Assembly (NCBI RefSeq): GCF_017094525.1
Contig: NZ_CP064788.1
Location: 1,287,030 to 1,351,029, forward strand
DNA length: 64,000 nt
Origin: Halapricum desulfuricans
Lineage (GTDB): Archaea > Halobacteriota > Halobacteria > Halobacteriales > Haloarculaceae
Direction of reading: 5' to 3'
Below, piece after piece: positions 8,607 through 16,464 of this stretch. The notes beneath the pieces are model-generated. The model did not search any database. It saw only the letters and a program-made list of their open reading frames with translations, and was not told where the DNA came from. The position numbers and the translations under genes were made by a program. The stretch's first letter is position 1. Each line of letters begins with the position of its first letter.

Positions 8607-9250
8607 TCCCGTCTGGAGCGGCTCTCGGACGACGACCACTCGATTCGGAACGCCTCGGCGTCGATCGTCTCACTGTCCGCCGCGTGGAAGTCGAACTGCC
8701 GGGGGAGGTCGAGTTCGACCGCGAACGCGTGGGTGACCGTCCCGCCGTTATCGGCCGCGAAGGACTCGACGAACTCGCGACTGCCCGCGTTGTGGATCGA
8801 ATAGGAGACGGCGGCGATCCCGGCGGTCGTCTCCAGGAACGCGCGGTCGGCGTGCTCGTTGCCCGCCTGTGCGCCGAAGGGCGGGTTCATCACGATGGTC
8901 GCGTCGTCGATCGACAGCGGCGGGCGTGTGGCGTCGGCACGGATCCACTCGACTGCGCTGGTCGTCCCGACGCGACGTTCGTTGTCCCGGGCGGTCGCCA
9001 GCGGGGCCGGATCGAGGTCCAGCCCGACGACTCGACGCGGCCCGCGCAGCGCAGCCGCCAGCGCGAGCATGCCCGTGCCACAGCCGAGGTCGATTACCGT
9101 CCGGTCCTCGATGTCGCCCTGCAGATCCGCCGTGTGGATCAGGCTCGCTGCGACTTCCGGCGGCGTGCGATACTGCTCCAGGGGCGCTCGCGGGTCGTCG
9201 AACCCGGCGACGACGCCCAGCTGCTGGGCGAGCGCGCTCTTCGTGACCAT
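8603..9250 (-). CDS. METTL5-like RNA adenine-N6 methyltransferase
   Basis: A 215-residue class I SAM methyltransferase. The start is set at ATG 9250 (MVTKSALAQQLG); the frame runs 24 codons upstream without coding character. Motif I is VIDLGCGTGMLALAA (about residue 57) and the catalytic adenine-methylase motif is NPPFGAQ (about residue 120), the form found in METTL5 and its archaeal homologues. Human METTL5 makes m6A in 18S rRNA; the archaeal protein probably modifies the equivalent small-subunit rRNA site. It is convergent with the rhomboid gene. Confidence 0.85.
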   Translation of the reverse strand: MVTKSALAQQLGVVAGFDDPRAPLEQYRTPPEVAASLIHTADLQGDIEDRTVIDLGCGTGMLALAAALRGPRRVVGLDLDPAPLATARDNERRVGTTSAVEWIRADATRPPLSIDDATIVMNPPFGAQAGNEHADRAFLETTAGIAAVSYSIHNAGSREFVESFAADNGGTVTHAFAVELDLPRQFDFHAADSETIDAEAFRIEWSSSESRSRRD

Positions 9251-9588
9251 TACCTGTAATACACTGTGCGCATTGAAAGATCTGTTGTATGTATAGCGGT
9301 AATCGCCCGGAAACCACGGCACCTGCCGGGGCAGAGAATCCCCCGGCTTATACTGCTGGGTATATCAACTAACTAATTATTTTGGCATGTATAAGACGTT
9401 CCATCCCCTGCGGGAGACAAGTGCCGCCCCGATCCAATCCACATATATAAATTGCAAAATAAACTCCCTAAGAAGATTTTAAACAGTAAAAACGTTTTTG
9501 AGCGAGTCAAAACAGCATTGATAGATGTGGCGAACGGAGTAAACGGGATTCCGGCTTTATGGGTATACGGTCCGGGTTACGAGATGAG
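9251..9588. other. AT-rich intergenic region
   Basis: A 338-bp stretch with no convincing gene. It is unusually AT-rich for this genome (9340-9530), with several TATA-like words such as ACATATATAAAT (about 9441-9452) and ATTTTAAAC. It lies upstream of both flanking genes, which are divergent, and probably holds both promoters. Confidence 0.5.
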
Positions 9589-10401
9589 ATGCACGCGAAA
9601 CAGCTTCTGACAGTCGCCGTGGCTGCCGTCTTGGCTCTCTCGGTCGTCGGGCCCGCGGCAGCCGCGGATCTAGACGTGTCAGTCACTCAAGACGGAGACG
9701 ACGTCACTGTCGCAGTGACACAGAACAACAGCAGCGTCGCTGGAGCCGACGTTACTGTCGACGACGGCAACGGGACGTACACGGCGGCCGGAAATTACAC
9801 GACCGACGATGAGGGCCTTGTCGAACTCTCGGCAACCGAGGAGAACGTCACGGTGGCTGTCACCGCCGCCGTAAACAACACTTCGGCGTCGACGACGACT
9901 GAACTGGTCGCCGAATCGATCGTCGAAAACGAGACCGAAAGTGACGAGAACGAGACCGATCGCCCGTTCGATATCGACCTCGGCATCACTGTCGACAACG
10001 GGACGGTGGACTACAGTAACGTCACCGTCGACGACAGTAATCCGTTCGGTCTGTACGTCAGTTCGTTCGTGCACACGGTCACGGACGAGAACGTCTCCAG
10101 CCCGATGGGCCAGACGGTCGCCTCGTTCGTGACGACCTTCAACCCCGGACAGGGGCCGCCAGAACACGCCGGCCCGCCCGAGAACAAGACGCAGGGGCCG
10201 CCAGAACACGCCGGCCCGTCTGAGAACAAGACCCAAGGCCCGCCGGAAAACGTGACCCAAGGCCCGCCCGAGAACAAGACGCAGGGGCCGCCCGAGGACG
10301 TCGGACCGTGGAGTGACAACGACGAGGAGAGCGACGAACAGGACGACGAGGAAAGTGACCGCCGACGCGGTCCGCCGGAACACGCCGGGGGCGGCCGATA
10401 A
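9589..10401 (+). CDS. Secreted glyco-repeat protein
   Basis: A 270-residue secreted protein from ATG 9589 (MHAKQLL). An upstream in-frame ATG at 9559 is less likely because the signal peptide begins at MHAKQLLTVAVAAVLAL and ends after PAAAA. The middle resembles an Ig-like/Big surface domain with many Asn sequons. Residues about 185-240 are a tandem repeat of units like GPPEHAGPPENKTQ, five to six units long, most ending in an NKT or NVT sequon. The tail is acidic, then GPPEHAGGGR. No membrane anchor or sorting motif is visible. Function is unknown; probably a heavily N-glycosylated surface protein. Confidence 0.7.
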   Translation: MHAKQLLTVAVAAVLALSVVGPAAAADLDVSVTQDGDDVTVAVTQNNSSVAGADVTVDDGNGTYTAAGNYTTDDEGLVELSATEENVTVAVTAAVNNTSASTTTELVAESIVENETESDENETDRPFDIDLGITVDNGTVDYSNVTVDDSNPFGLYVSSFVHTVTDENVSSPMGQTVASFVTTFNPGQGPPEHAGPPENKTQGPPEHAGPSENKTQGPPENVTQGPPENKTQGPPEDVGPWSDNDEESDEQDDEESDRRRGPPEHAGGGR

Positions 10402-10404
10402 CAC

Positions 10405-10504
10405 TTAGGGATTAGCGTAGCCGATCAGAGGAACTGTCACTCCGATCGGGAGACCGGATCATCGTTCCCGGGCGAAATCTATGGATTTCTACGCTAATCC
10501 CTAA
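10405..10504. repeat. 100-bp element with perfect 16-bp terminal inverted repeats
   Basis: TTAGGGATTAGCGTAG (10405-10420) is exactly inverted as CTACGCTAATCCCTAA (10489-10504). The 68 bp between have no gene. It begins 4 bases after the stop of the secreted-protein gene. It may be a MITE-like relic of a transposon or a large 3' hairpin. No target duplication is obvious. Confidence 0.65.
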
Positions 10505-10602
10505 CTGTTGGCTGTCCGCTCGTGGGGATCTCCGGTCCCGGGTAACGGAAGCACGAAACATTCGTATCGATCCGTACGGCGTATTTTCACCAACCAGTAA
10601 AC

Positions 10603-10690
10603 TACCCCTCCCTACTCCCTCGGCGTAAACGCCTCGGTCCTTGAGGGAGGGGCTTTGATGTGGACTCCCAGCAATCGCCTATCAAACTGC
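10603..10690 (-). ncRNA. Likely right-end (omega/reRNA) region of tnpB element 1
   Basis: TnpB nucleases use an RNA made from the 3' end of tnpB and the right end of the element, with the guide read from flanking DNA. Here the region just downstream of the tnpB stop folds into a long hairpin (9-bp outer stem 10605-10613/10644-10652, inner GGCGT/ACGCC). The guide would be read from flanking DNA below about 10602. Inferred from family knowledge; transcript ends are not visible. Confidence 0.45.
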
Positions 10691-11929
10691 TTGATAGCCG
10701 TTGCTGTTCAGCGTCCCACCAGTTATACGCACGTCTACTGGTGCGTCTGCGCTCCCCGACGTGGGCGAGGAACGCAGGCTATGTGTCCGCTTGCGCATAT
10801 ACCGCAACCCAATATTCTTCGCGCCATTATAATCCGCATTGACCTCGTAGCCGCATTTCAGGCACTTGAACTGTTCACCATCACGATTATCCTCGTGTGT
10901 AAAGCCACAATCAGTGCGCGAACAGCGTTGACTCGTGTGGTCCGGCTCCACCTGTTCAACCGCGACACCCTGTTCTGGAGCCTTGTACTCAACGTACTCG
11001 ACAAGCCGACGAAACGCCCAGACGTGATGCCACTCAGCATACGGCAACCGTTCTCGAATGTCGGTTAAGTCCTCAAACACGATTACATCACAGTCGTGGG
11101 AAACAGCTTCGTCAACGATTTCGTTGGCGACAGTGTGGATGTACTGTTTCCGCCATGCTCGCTCACGCTTCCCAAGCCGAAGTAACGCATTATGCGCGGC
11201 TTGTGTCCCGCGCTGTTGCATCTCTGCCCGGCGTTTCTCGAACTCGTGAATCCAGTGGTCGTACTCGTCACCACTCCAGAACGTCCCAGTTGACGAAACG
11301 GCAAGACTGTTCACGCCGAGGTCGATACCGAGGACTGTTTGGTGCCCGGTATCGTCCGAAACCTCGATTTCAACAGCCTCGCCATCGTCGTCCACTTTCC
11401 GCGTTGTGATGTGGAAGTAGAACTCGTCACTGGCTTGGTCGTATTGGAGCGTACTTGCCCGAAACTCGTACTCTTCGGACAGGACGTATTCCTCGTAGGG
11501 TGTTGGACTGTCTGCTGGTAGTTCAAACTCGAACTCGACTCGTCCGTTGACTGTGGCGAGTGAAATTTTGTTCCGGTAGAACGTCGCACTGCGTTTGTCA
11601 AACACGATACTCCACGACGTGAACTCTGGCTTGTTCGTCCGTTTACCCTTTTTCCAGCGGTCTACTCCGCTGTCAACAGCGTGGACGGCACGCCGGATGG
11701 CTTCTTGGACGAGGTTCGCGTTAAGGTCTGTTTCGTCTTTGAGTCGGTCGTAGAGCGCATCTCTTGCCTTGCTGTTTGATGTGACGCAGTTTTCGTAATT
11801 GGTGTTGTCCCAACAGTAGTCACTGGCTTGGTTTGCGCAGTAGCGGAATTGGTTGGCGGTTTCGTGGAGGTCGTCGTGGTACTCGTCAGGAACGACGAGT
11901 TTGACTGGTGCGGTGCGTCGGACCTCCAT
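10682..11929 (-). CDS. tnpB: TnpB RNA-guided endonuclease (IS1341 family)
   Basis: A 415-residue TnpB, the transposon relative of Cas12. RuvC-like catalytic pieces are all present: GIDLGVN (Asp, about residue 199), VIVFEDL (Glu, about residue 285) and NADYNGAKNI (Asp, about residue 365). The zinc ribbon CSRTDCG...CLKCG lies just before the last motif. No frameshift is visible, so it is probably active. TnpB cleaves DNA guided by RNA from the element's right end and favours element retention. The start ATG 11929 (MEVRRTAPVKL) is typical of haloarchaeal TnpB. Confidence 0.93.
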   Translation of the reverse strand: MEVRRTAPVKLVVPDEYHDDLHETANQFRYCANQASDYCWDNTNYENCVTSNSKARDALYDRLKDETDLNANLVQEAIRRAVHAVDSGVDRWKKGKRTNKPEFTSWSIVFDKRSATFYRNKISLATVNGRVEFEFELPADSPTPYEEYVLSEEYEFRASTLQYDQASDEFYFHITTRKVDDDGEAVEIEVSDDTGHQTVLGIDLGVNSLAVSSTGTFWSGDEYDHWIHEFEKRRAEMQQRGTQAAHNALLRLGKRERAWRKQYIHTVANEIVDEAVSHDCDVIVFEDLTDIRERLPYAEWHHVWAFRRLVEYVEYKAPEQGVAVEQVEPDHTSQRCSRTDCGFTHEDNRDGEQFKCLKCGYEVNADYNGAKNIGLRYMRKRTHSLRSSPTSGSADAPVDVRITGGTLNSNGYQAV

Positions 11930-12100
11930 ATTTCAGATGTATATCTGTAGGTACTTAATGGTTGGGAGTCAGACTGCTGTAGTAGCGTGGGTTGGTTGTC
12001 TGTGGTGTCGGCTTCCTCTCCGGCCTACTCGCTTGTGCTTCCGACACACGTCGGAAGCCCGTCGCTCCTTGAGGCCGGAGGCTCCGCCTTGAAACTGCTG

Positions 12101-12182
12101 ATAGTGACCGTTGTACCGATTTACCGGTGCGACCGCACGAGGTCGTGCGGCCGATCCGGAAGGGACGTACAACGGTCACTAT
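12101..12182. repeat. Dispersed ~80-bp palindrome, copy 3 (best preserved)
   Basis: Perfect 16-bp outer arms ATAGTGACCGTTGTAC (12101-12116) and GTACAACGGTCACTAT (12167-12182) enclose imperfect middle arms and a perfect 8-bp inner stem CCGCACGA (12133-12140) / TCGTGCGG (12143-12150) with a GG loop. Copies 1 and 2 share sequence and symmetry. It lies between the left end of the tnpB element and the promoter of the next operon. Confidence 0.8.
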
Positions 12183-12243
12183 GACCAGATGGGCGTCGTC
12201 CCTCACGCTGATATTTAAATACGGTCACGGGGGGAGACACGGT

Positions 12244-12291
12244 ATGGATCGTTCCGAAGCAGAAGCAGGGGGAATGGAGCAGGTACTATGA
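12244..12291 (+). CDS. Possible 15-residue leader peptide
   Basis: ATG 12244 opens a 15-codon frame (MDRSEAEAGGMEQVL) whose TGA overlaps the ATG of the next gene (ATGA). A TATA-like ATATTTAAAT sits around 12210-12219, about 30 bases upstream, so a leaderless mRNA could begin at this ATG and couple translation to the following gene. It could instead be the remnant of a longer upstream gene. Confidence 0.4.
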   Translation: MDRSEAEAGGMEQVL

Positions 12292-13304
12292 AGGTGCGGG
12301 GCGTCTCGACAGTCGTCGACGCGACGCTTGCGCTGTTGCTCGTCTCCGCGAGCGTCTTCGTCGCCGCGTCTTTCCTCGCGGATGACCGGCCCGAGACGAA
12401 TCCGGGAGCGTCCGATCACGTCGCCGAAACGGTGTCCGTCTCGACGGCGAATGTGAGTTACTCGCTGGAGCCGATCGTCGGCCACCTCGACGACGTCGAT
12501 TTCCGCGACGAAACGTACGACGAGGGCGTCTTCCGACGACAGCGACACGGATCGGTCGCCGAGTTGATCGCGAGCAGTGCGATGCTCAACGTGACGATCG
12601 AGGGCCGACAGCTGACGAAGGAAGGGGAGATCTACTCCGATGCCGTCGAAGGGGCCTTGATGGAGACGTTGACGGGGACGGGATACAGCGCATACGTCAC
12701 TGCCCGATGGCGGCCGTATGAGGGGGCGTCGATCACGGCCACAGAAACGTACGGATCCCCGCCGCCGGGGGACGCAGACGTGCAACTCGCGACGCTTCGC
12801 GTTCCGAGCGGGGTGGAGCCAGTCGCGGTGGCGGTCGAAGGCGAATACATGGAGAGCTACGCGAACGGGCACGAACAGGCAGCGCGCGTTCTCGCCGAAG
12901 CGATCGTCGAGCGGTATGTCCCGGCGAGCGAGATGCAGGTCGCGCTCGAAGGTCAGTGGTTCAGACGAGATCTGGCCCTTTATAGGTACCTCCGTTTGAA
13001 GGCGATACTGAACGAGTTCGACGACAGTGCCGGCCTGATCGATGGTGACGACGTGTATTATTACCTCGATCCCGACGACGAAGGGACTGTTTTGAGTCGG
13101 AACGGTGCCAACGCGACGAGAGCCAACGCGTATCTCGCCCGTGGGTCGGACGGAGTAGCGGACTTCTCCGGCGGGGCCGACGGCCTGAAACGGATTATCG
13201 GGTCGGATCTGGAAGACCACTACGCCGACGACGAGATGGCATCGTTCGTCGCCGCGTCGTCGATCGAAGACGTGGTTATCACAATACGGGTGTGGGAACA
13301 ATGA
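12288..13304 (+). CDS. Membrane-anchored envelope protein, DUF7284-like
   Basis: A 338-residue protein with a single N-terminal hydrophobic helix (residues 10-28, DATLALLLVSASVFVAASFL) preceded by a short basic start, then a large extracytoplasmic domain. It resembles the haloarchaeal DUF7284 family, usually found beside DUF7286 proteins in clusters with a Tad/type IV pilus-like secretion ATPase. That attribution is from memory. No secretion ATPase is in this window, so the pair may be detached or control a different process. The stop overlaps the next start (ATGA). Confidence 0.65.
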   Translation: MKVRGVSTVVDATLALLLVSASVFVAASFLADDRPETNPGASDHVAETVSVSTANVSYSLEPIVGHLDDVDFRDETYDEGVFRRQRHGSVAELIASSAMLNVTIEGRQLTKEGEIYSDAVEGALMETLTGTGYSAYVTARWRPYEGASITATETYGSPPPGDADVQLATLRVPSGVEPVAVAVEGEYMESYANGHEQAARVLAEAIVERYVPASEMQVALEGQWFRRDLALYRYLRLKAILNEFDDSAGLIDGDDVYYYLDPDDEGTVLSRNGANATRANAYLARGSDGVADFSGGADGLKRIIGSDLEDHYADDEMASFVAASSIEDVVITIRVWEQ

Positions 13305-16300
13305 GGGGGAGACAGCGTTCATCAGTCACGCTAGCGGAGAGCGATCGCGGCCGAGTTCCGTTCGCGCTGATCGGCGTCGTACTGCTCGTGGCGAGTTCCA
13401 CAGCTGTCGTGTCGTTACAGACCAGAGGGGAACCCAGCGCCGACGTCGACGCTGCGAGGGCGTTCGATCGGATCGAGACGACTACGCATTCGATCCTCCG
13501 TGATGCGGCGACGACGGGGCTCAGAGACGCCGCGGCCGCACCGGTGACCGACGCGTCGGGAACGGCGCTGGGTGACGCCATCGACGGGGGGAACTCCGAC
13601 GAGACGTTCCGGAACTACGTCAGACTGCGGATCTACCTGGCTGCGAGGGCGAAACTCTCGCGGACCGAACAGAACCTCGGTGACGGCGTGATCGCGACCG
13701 CCTCGCTCCCGCCGATCGAAGGGGACGCCGACAGCATCGAGACAGGACTCGATCGGGTGAAGATGACAGTCGGCTATTACGACGGCAACCTCGAAACCGG
13801 CGTCGTCAGCGTGACGATCGAGGACGTCAGCCTCACTGTCGAAGACGGGAAGACGCGCGAGACAGTCCGACGGACGTTCGACCTGACTGTTCCCACGACC
13901 GTCTTCGAGATGTACGAGAAGAGCCAGGAATACGAGCGACGGCTCAACGCCGGTTTCTTCGAGCAGTTCGACGCCGAACACGACCTCGGGTACGGCTACG
14001 GAGCGAAGTTCGCGGTCCGGCAGTACCCCGTTTCCTGGGCGAAGACGTACTTCGATCGGTTCGGGCCGAAACGGTGGGATCGTGCCTTCGAGCCGATCCA
14101 CGACAGTCGGTCGACCGAAATCCTGGCTAACCTCGCGGCGTTCGACGTACAGGAGTCGACGTTCGGGACGACCGATCCGGCCGCCGATCGGATCCGTCGC
14201 GAGCGAAAGACGTGCTTCGCGCTGGCGACCGGCTACAAGGTCTACGACGCCATCTCGAAGCAGAAAGCGAACACGAGTACGCTTGCGAACACGTGGGGGT
14301 TGAACCGGTCCAGACTCGAAAACGCCACGAACCGATCGTCGCCGGGTCAGGGCATGCAAATAAACGAGGACACGCTCTGTCGCGCGACGCGATACATGAT
14401 GGGTGGCTCCGAAGGTGAACTCGGGGACCCGCCGAGCATCCGGGACATAACGGAGCGATTCATCAAAAAGCAGACCGGCAAGGTCTCGACTGGCGTCGAG
14501 ATCCCGGTCGATCTCTTCGCCGACGCCGCGTACTACGAGATCCGCTACGGAGAGACAGTGGACAGATTACGGAATCTCGATGACGTCGGCGTCGAGTGGC
14601 CACCCGAGAGCGACGAAGACGCTGAAGCCGACGCCGCGTGGGACGAGGCCAACGAGAATATCGAGCAGTCAGACAGCATCGAGCGCCAGAATATGGGGGA
14701 TATGAGTCTCGATCCCGATACGACGTTCGCCGAGGTGATCGATCACGTCTACGATGTCGAGGTCGATCCCACCGAAAACGTGGCCAGAGACCGGCTTCGC
14801 CCCCGGGCACCGAAACCGTCCGGCGACGGCTGGAACGAACTGACGGACGAACGACGATACGAGGTCGTCGACCCGGGCGCGGTAGACGTCACGATCGAGG
14901 CAGGGCCGAGCAGGAACATCGAGGGAGACACGTGGACAGACCTGCGCGACGTCACCGTCACGATCGAAAACGAACTCAGACACGTCCGGAAGTGGCGGCG
15001 TGTCGAAGGGCGGGGGCAAAATGCCACCGTCGACAGGACGACCACGACAGCCACGCGCGAGGTGACCTTCGAGTCGGACGTCGACATCGATGCGAGACAC
15101 ACTCGACACACGCAGGTCGACGACAACGGCATCGAACACGCATACGAGAGGGGTGGCGATGTCGGTCCGGAGGGCGTGCCGAACTTCGAGCGCGTCCCGC
15201 GACGTGCTCTCGAGAGGGTGTTCGGCGTCGACCTTTCCATGCAGACCGATCTGGAAGCGCAACTGGACGACGAGATCGACACGGAAACTATCGTTTCCAG
15301 AGACGACATGCGGGCGATCACACACGAATCTGCCACTTTCGAGCCTGTCATACTCGACGAAGACGAGAACGAGACGCTCCAGTCGTGGCTCCAGGACGAG
15401 GCGGACGCGATCCGGGAGACGGTCAAAGACGAGGTTCCCCCGACCGAAGCCGGTCCGACCGCCTTCGTCAACGACGACCCGATCCTCGTTGGGATGCGGG
15501 AGAACATCACCGACCGCAAACCGGAGTTGATCTACGGCGACGATCCGGACGAACGGTACGCCGACCCCAAGGCGAAGGTTCGGACTGAAGCCGTCAAGAT
15601 CTATCTGGACAACGTCATCGAGTGGACGAACGAGTTCGACGACGCCGCGACGGATACCAAAAACCAGGCCAAGGACAGCGTGATGGGGCCGCTGGACAGC
15701 GTCGACGGCGAGATCGCGGAGGTAGTCAGATTCGCACAGAAGGCGATCGCTGGCGACGTGGAGCTGTCGGGGGACGCGGACTTCGAGGGGTCGCCGCTGT
15801 ACGACGACGTAGCGTTCACGATCGACGCCTCGCCAACGTATCTGGAAGCGACGACGGTAACCCGAACGGACGTACCGGCCGTTCGCGCGTCCGGGGCCGG
15901 GTTCACTGACCTCGACGACGATATCGAACACGGCCCGTTGGTGGCGAAACACGATAATCTCGTCCTGCCGCGACCGGGGCTGCCACTGGTCCCGTGGCCC
16001 GGCTACTGGTATGCGACGCTGAGCACTTGGAACCTGCAGGTCGACGGCGAGTACGCCCGGTTCGAACTCAGGGCGGACGTCAGCGATCCCGCGACGTCGG
16101 AGCCGATCCGATACATTCGGGACAACCGAGAAGTCGAACTCGAACTTGCCGACGGCCGGATGACTGTCGGTTCGGTCACGCCGATCGACTTCGAGAGCGA
16201 TACGGTCGTCGCGGTCGTCGTGCCCAGTCACATGAAGGTCCCGAGGGGGAAGTTCGGCATCGGTGAGACGCCAGGCAACTACACCGGCTGTGCCGGTCCG

Positions 16301-16357
16301 TATCCGGAGACAGGACCGGAGCCGAGCAAGGGGGACTGCGGCTGGATCAAGGACTGA
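13301..16357 (+). CDS. Large membrane-anchored envelope protein, DUF7286-like
   Basis: A 1,018-residue protein starting at ATG 13301, which overlaps the previous stop as ATGA; another ATG nine bases upstream is less favoured. One N-terminal hydrophobic helix (about residues 20-38, VPFALIGVVLLVASSTAVVSL) follows a basic start; the rest is a long acidic extracytoplasmic region with several coiled stretches and a C-terminal region with cysteines (TGCAGPYPETGPEPSKGDCGW). It resembles the haloarchaeal DUF7286 family of about 1,000 residues, found next to DUF7284. Probably a structural or secretion-linked surface protein; reaction unknown. Confidence 0.65.
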   Translation: MRGRQRSSVTLAESDRGRVPFALIGVVLLVASSTAVVSLQTRGEPSADVDAARAFDRIETTTHSILRDAATTGLRDAAAAPVTDASGTALGDAIDGGNSDETFRNYVRLRIYLAARAKLSRTEQNLGDGVIATASLPPIEGDADSIETGLDRVKMTVGYYDGNLETGVVSVTIEDVSLTVEDGKTRETVRRTFDLTVPTTVFEMYEKSQEYERRLNAGFFEQFDAEHDLGYGYGAKFAVRQYPVSWAKTYFDRFGPKRWDRAFEPIHDSRSTEILANLAAFDVQESTFGTTDPAADRIRRERKTCFALATGYKVYDAISKQKANTSTLANTWGLNRSRLENATNRSSPGQGMQINEDTLCRATRYMMGGSEGELGDPPSIRDITERFIKKQTGKVSTGVEIPVDLFADAAYYEIRYGETVDRLRNLDDVGVEWPPESDEDAEADAAWDEANENIEQSDSIERQNMGDMSLDPDTTFAEVIDHVYDVEVDPTENVARDRLRPRAPKPSGDGWNELTDERRYEVVDPGAVDVTIEAGPSRNIEGDTWTDLRDVTVTIENELRHVRKWRRVEGRGQNATVDRTTTTATREVTFESDVDIDARHTRHTQVDDNGIEHAYERGGDVGPEGVPNFERVPRRALERVFGVDLSMQTDLEAQLDDEIDTETIVSRDDMRAITHESATFEPVILDEDENETLQSWLQDEADAIRETVKDEVPPTEAGPTAFVNDDPILVGMRENITDRKPELIYGDDPDERYADPKAKVRTEAVKIYLDNVIEWTNEFDDAATDTKNQAKDSVMGPLDSVDGEIAEVVRFAQKAIAGDVELSGDADFEGSPLYDDVAFTIDASPTYLEATTVTRTDVPAVRASGAGFTDLDDDIEHGPLVAKHDNLVLPRPGLPLVPWPGYWYATLSTWNLQVDGEYARFELRADVSDPATSEPIRYIRDNREVELELADGRMTVGSVTPIDFESDTVVAVVVPSHMKVPRGKFGIGETPGNYTGCAGPYPETGPEPSKGDCGWIKD

Positions 16358-16464
16358 TCTGCCGATCGGCAGTCGTCACGATGAGCCAGTCGGCGGCCCC
16401 GAGCAGTGCCCGGAGCGACACCCTTATTCAGGCGACTCCACGAGTTACAGGCGATACTGCGGCT

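Larger units (their letters stand above)
10603..12095 (-). mobile_element. IS1341-type (TnpB-only) element 1
   Basis: About 1.49 kb holding one tnpB gene and no TnpA. End positions are approximate. Both ends carry a related word: CCTTGAGG near the left end (12068-12075) and CCTTGAGG near the right end (10638-10645), each part of a G/C-rich hairpin. The right end has a 9-bp stem CCCCTCCCT (10605-10613) / AGGGAGGGG (10644-10652). Elements of this kind need a TnpA in trans to move. The left end abuts palindrome copy 3. Confidence 0.75.

Noticed and set aside
6687-8639. A 650-codon minus-strand frame across the rhomboid gene
   Set aside because: Composition is that of antisense haloarchaeal DNA, and the plus strand has clear rhomboid motifs. 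Long shadow frames are common at this GC content.
14669-16231. A 520-codon minus-strand frame inside the large envelope protein gene
   Set aside because: No signal or domain; the plus frame is continuous and coupled by ATGA to the gene before it.
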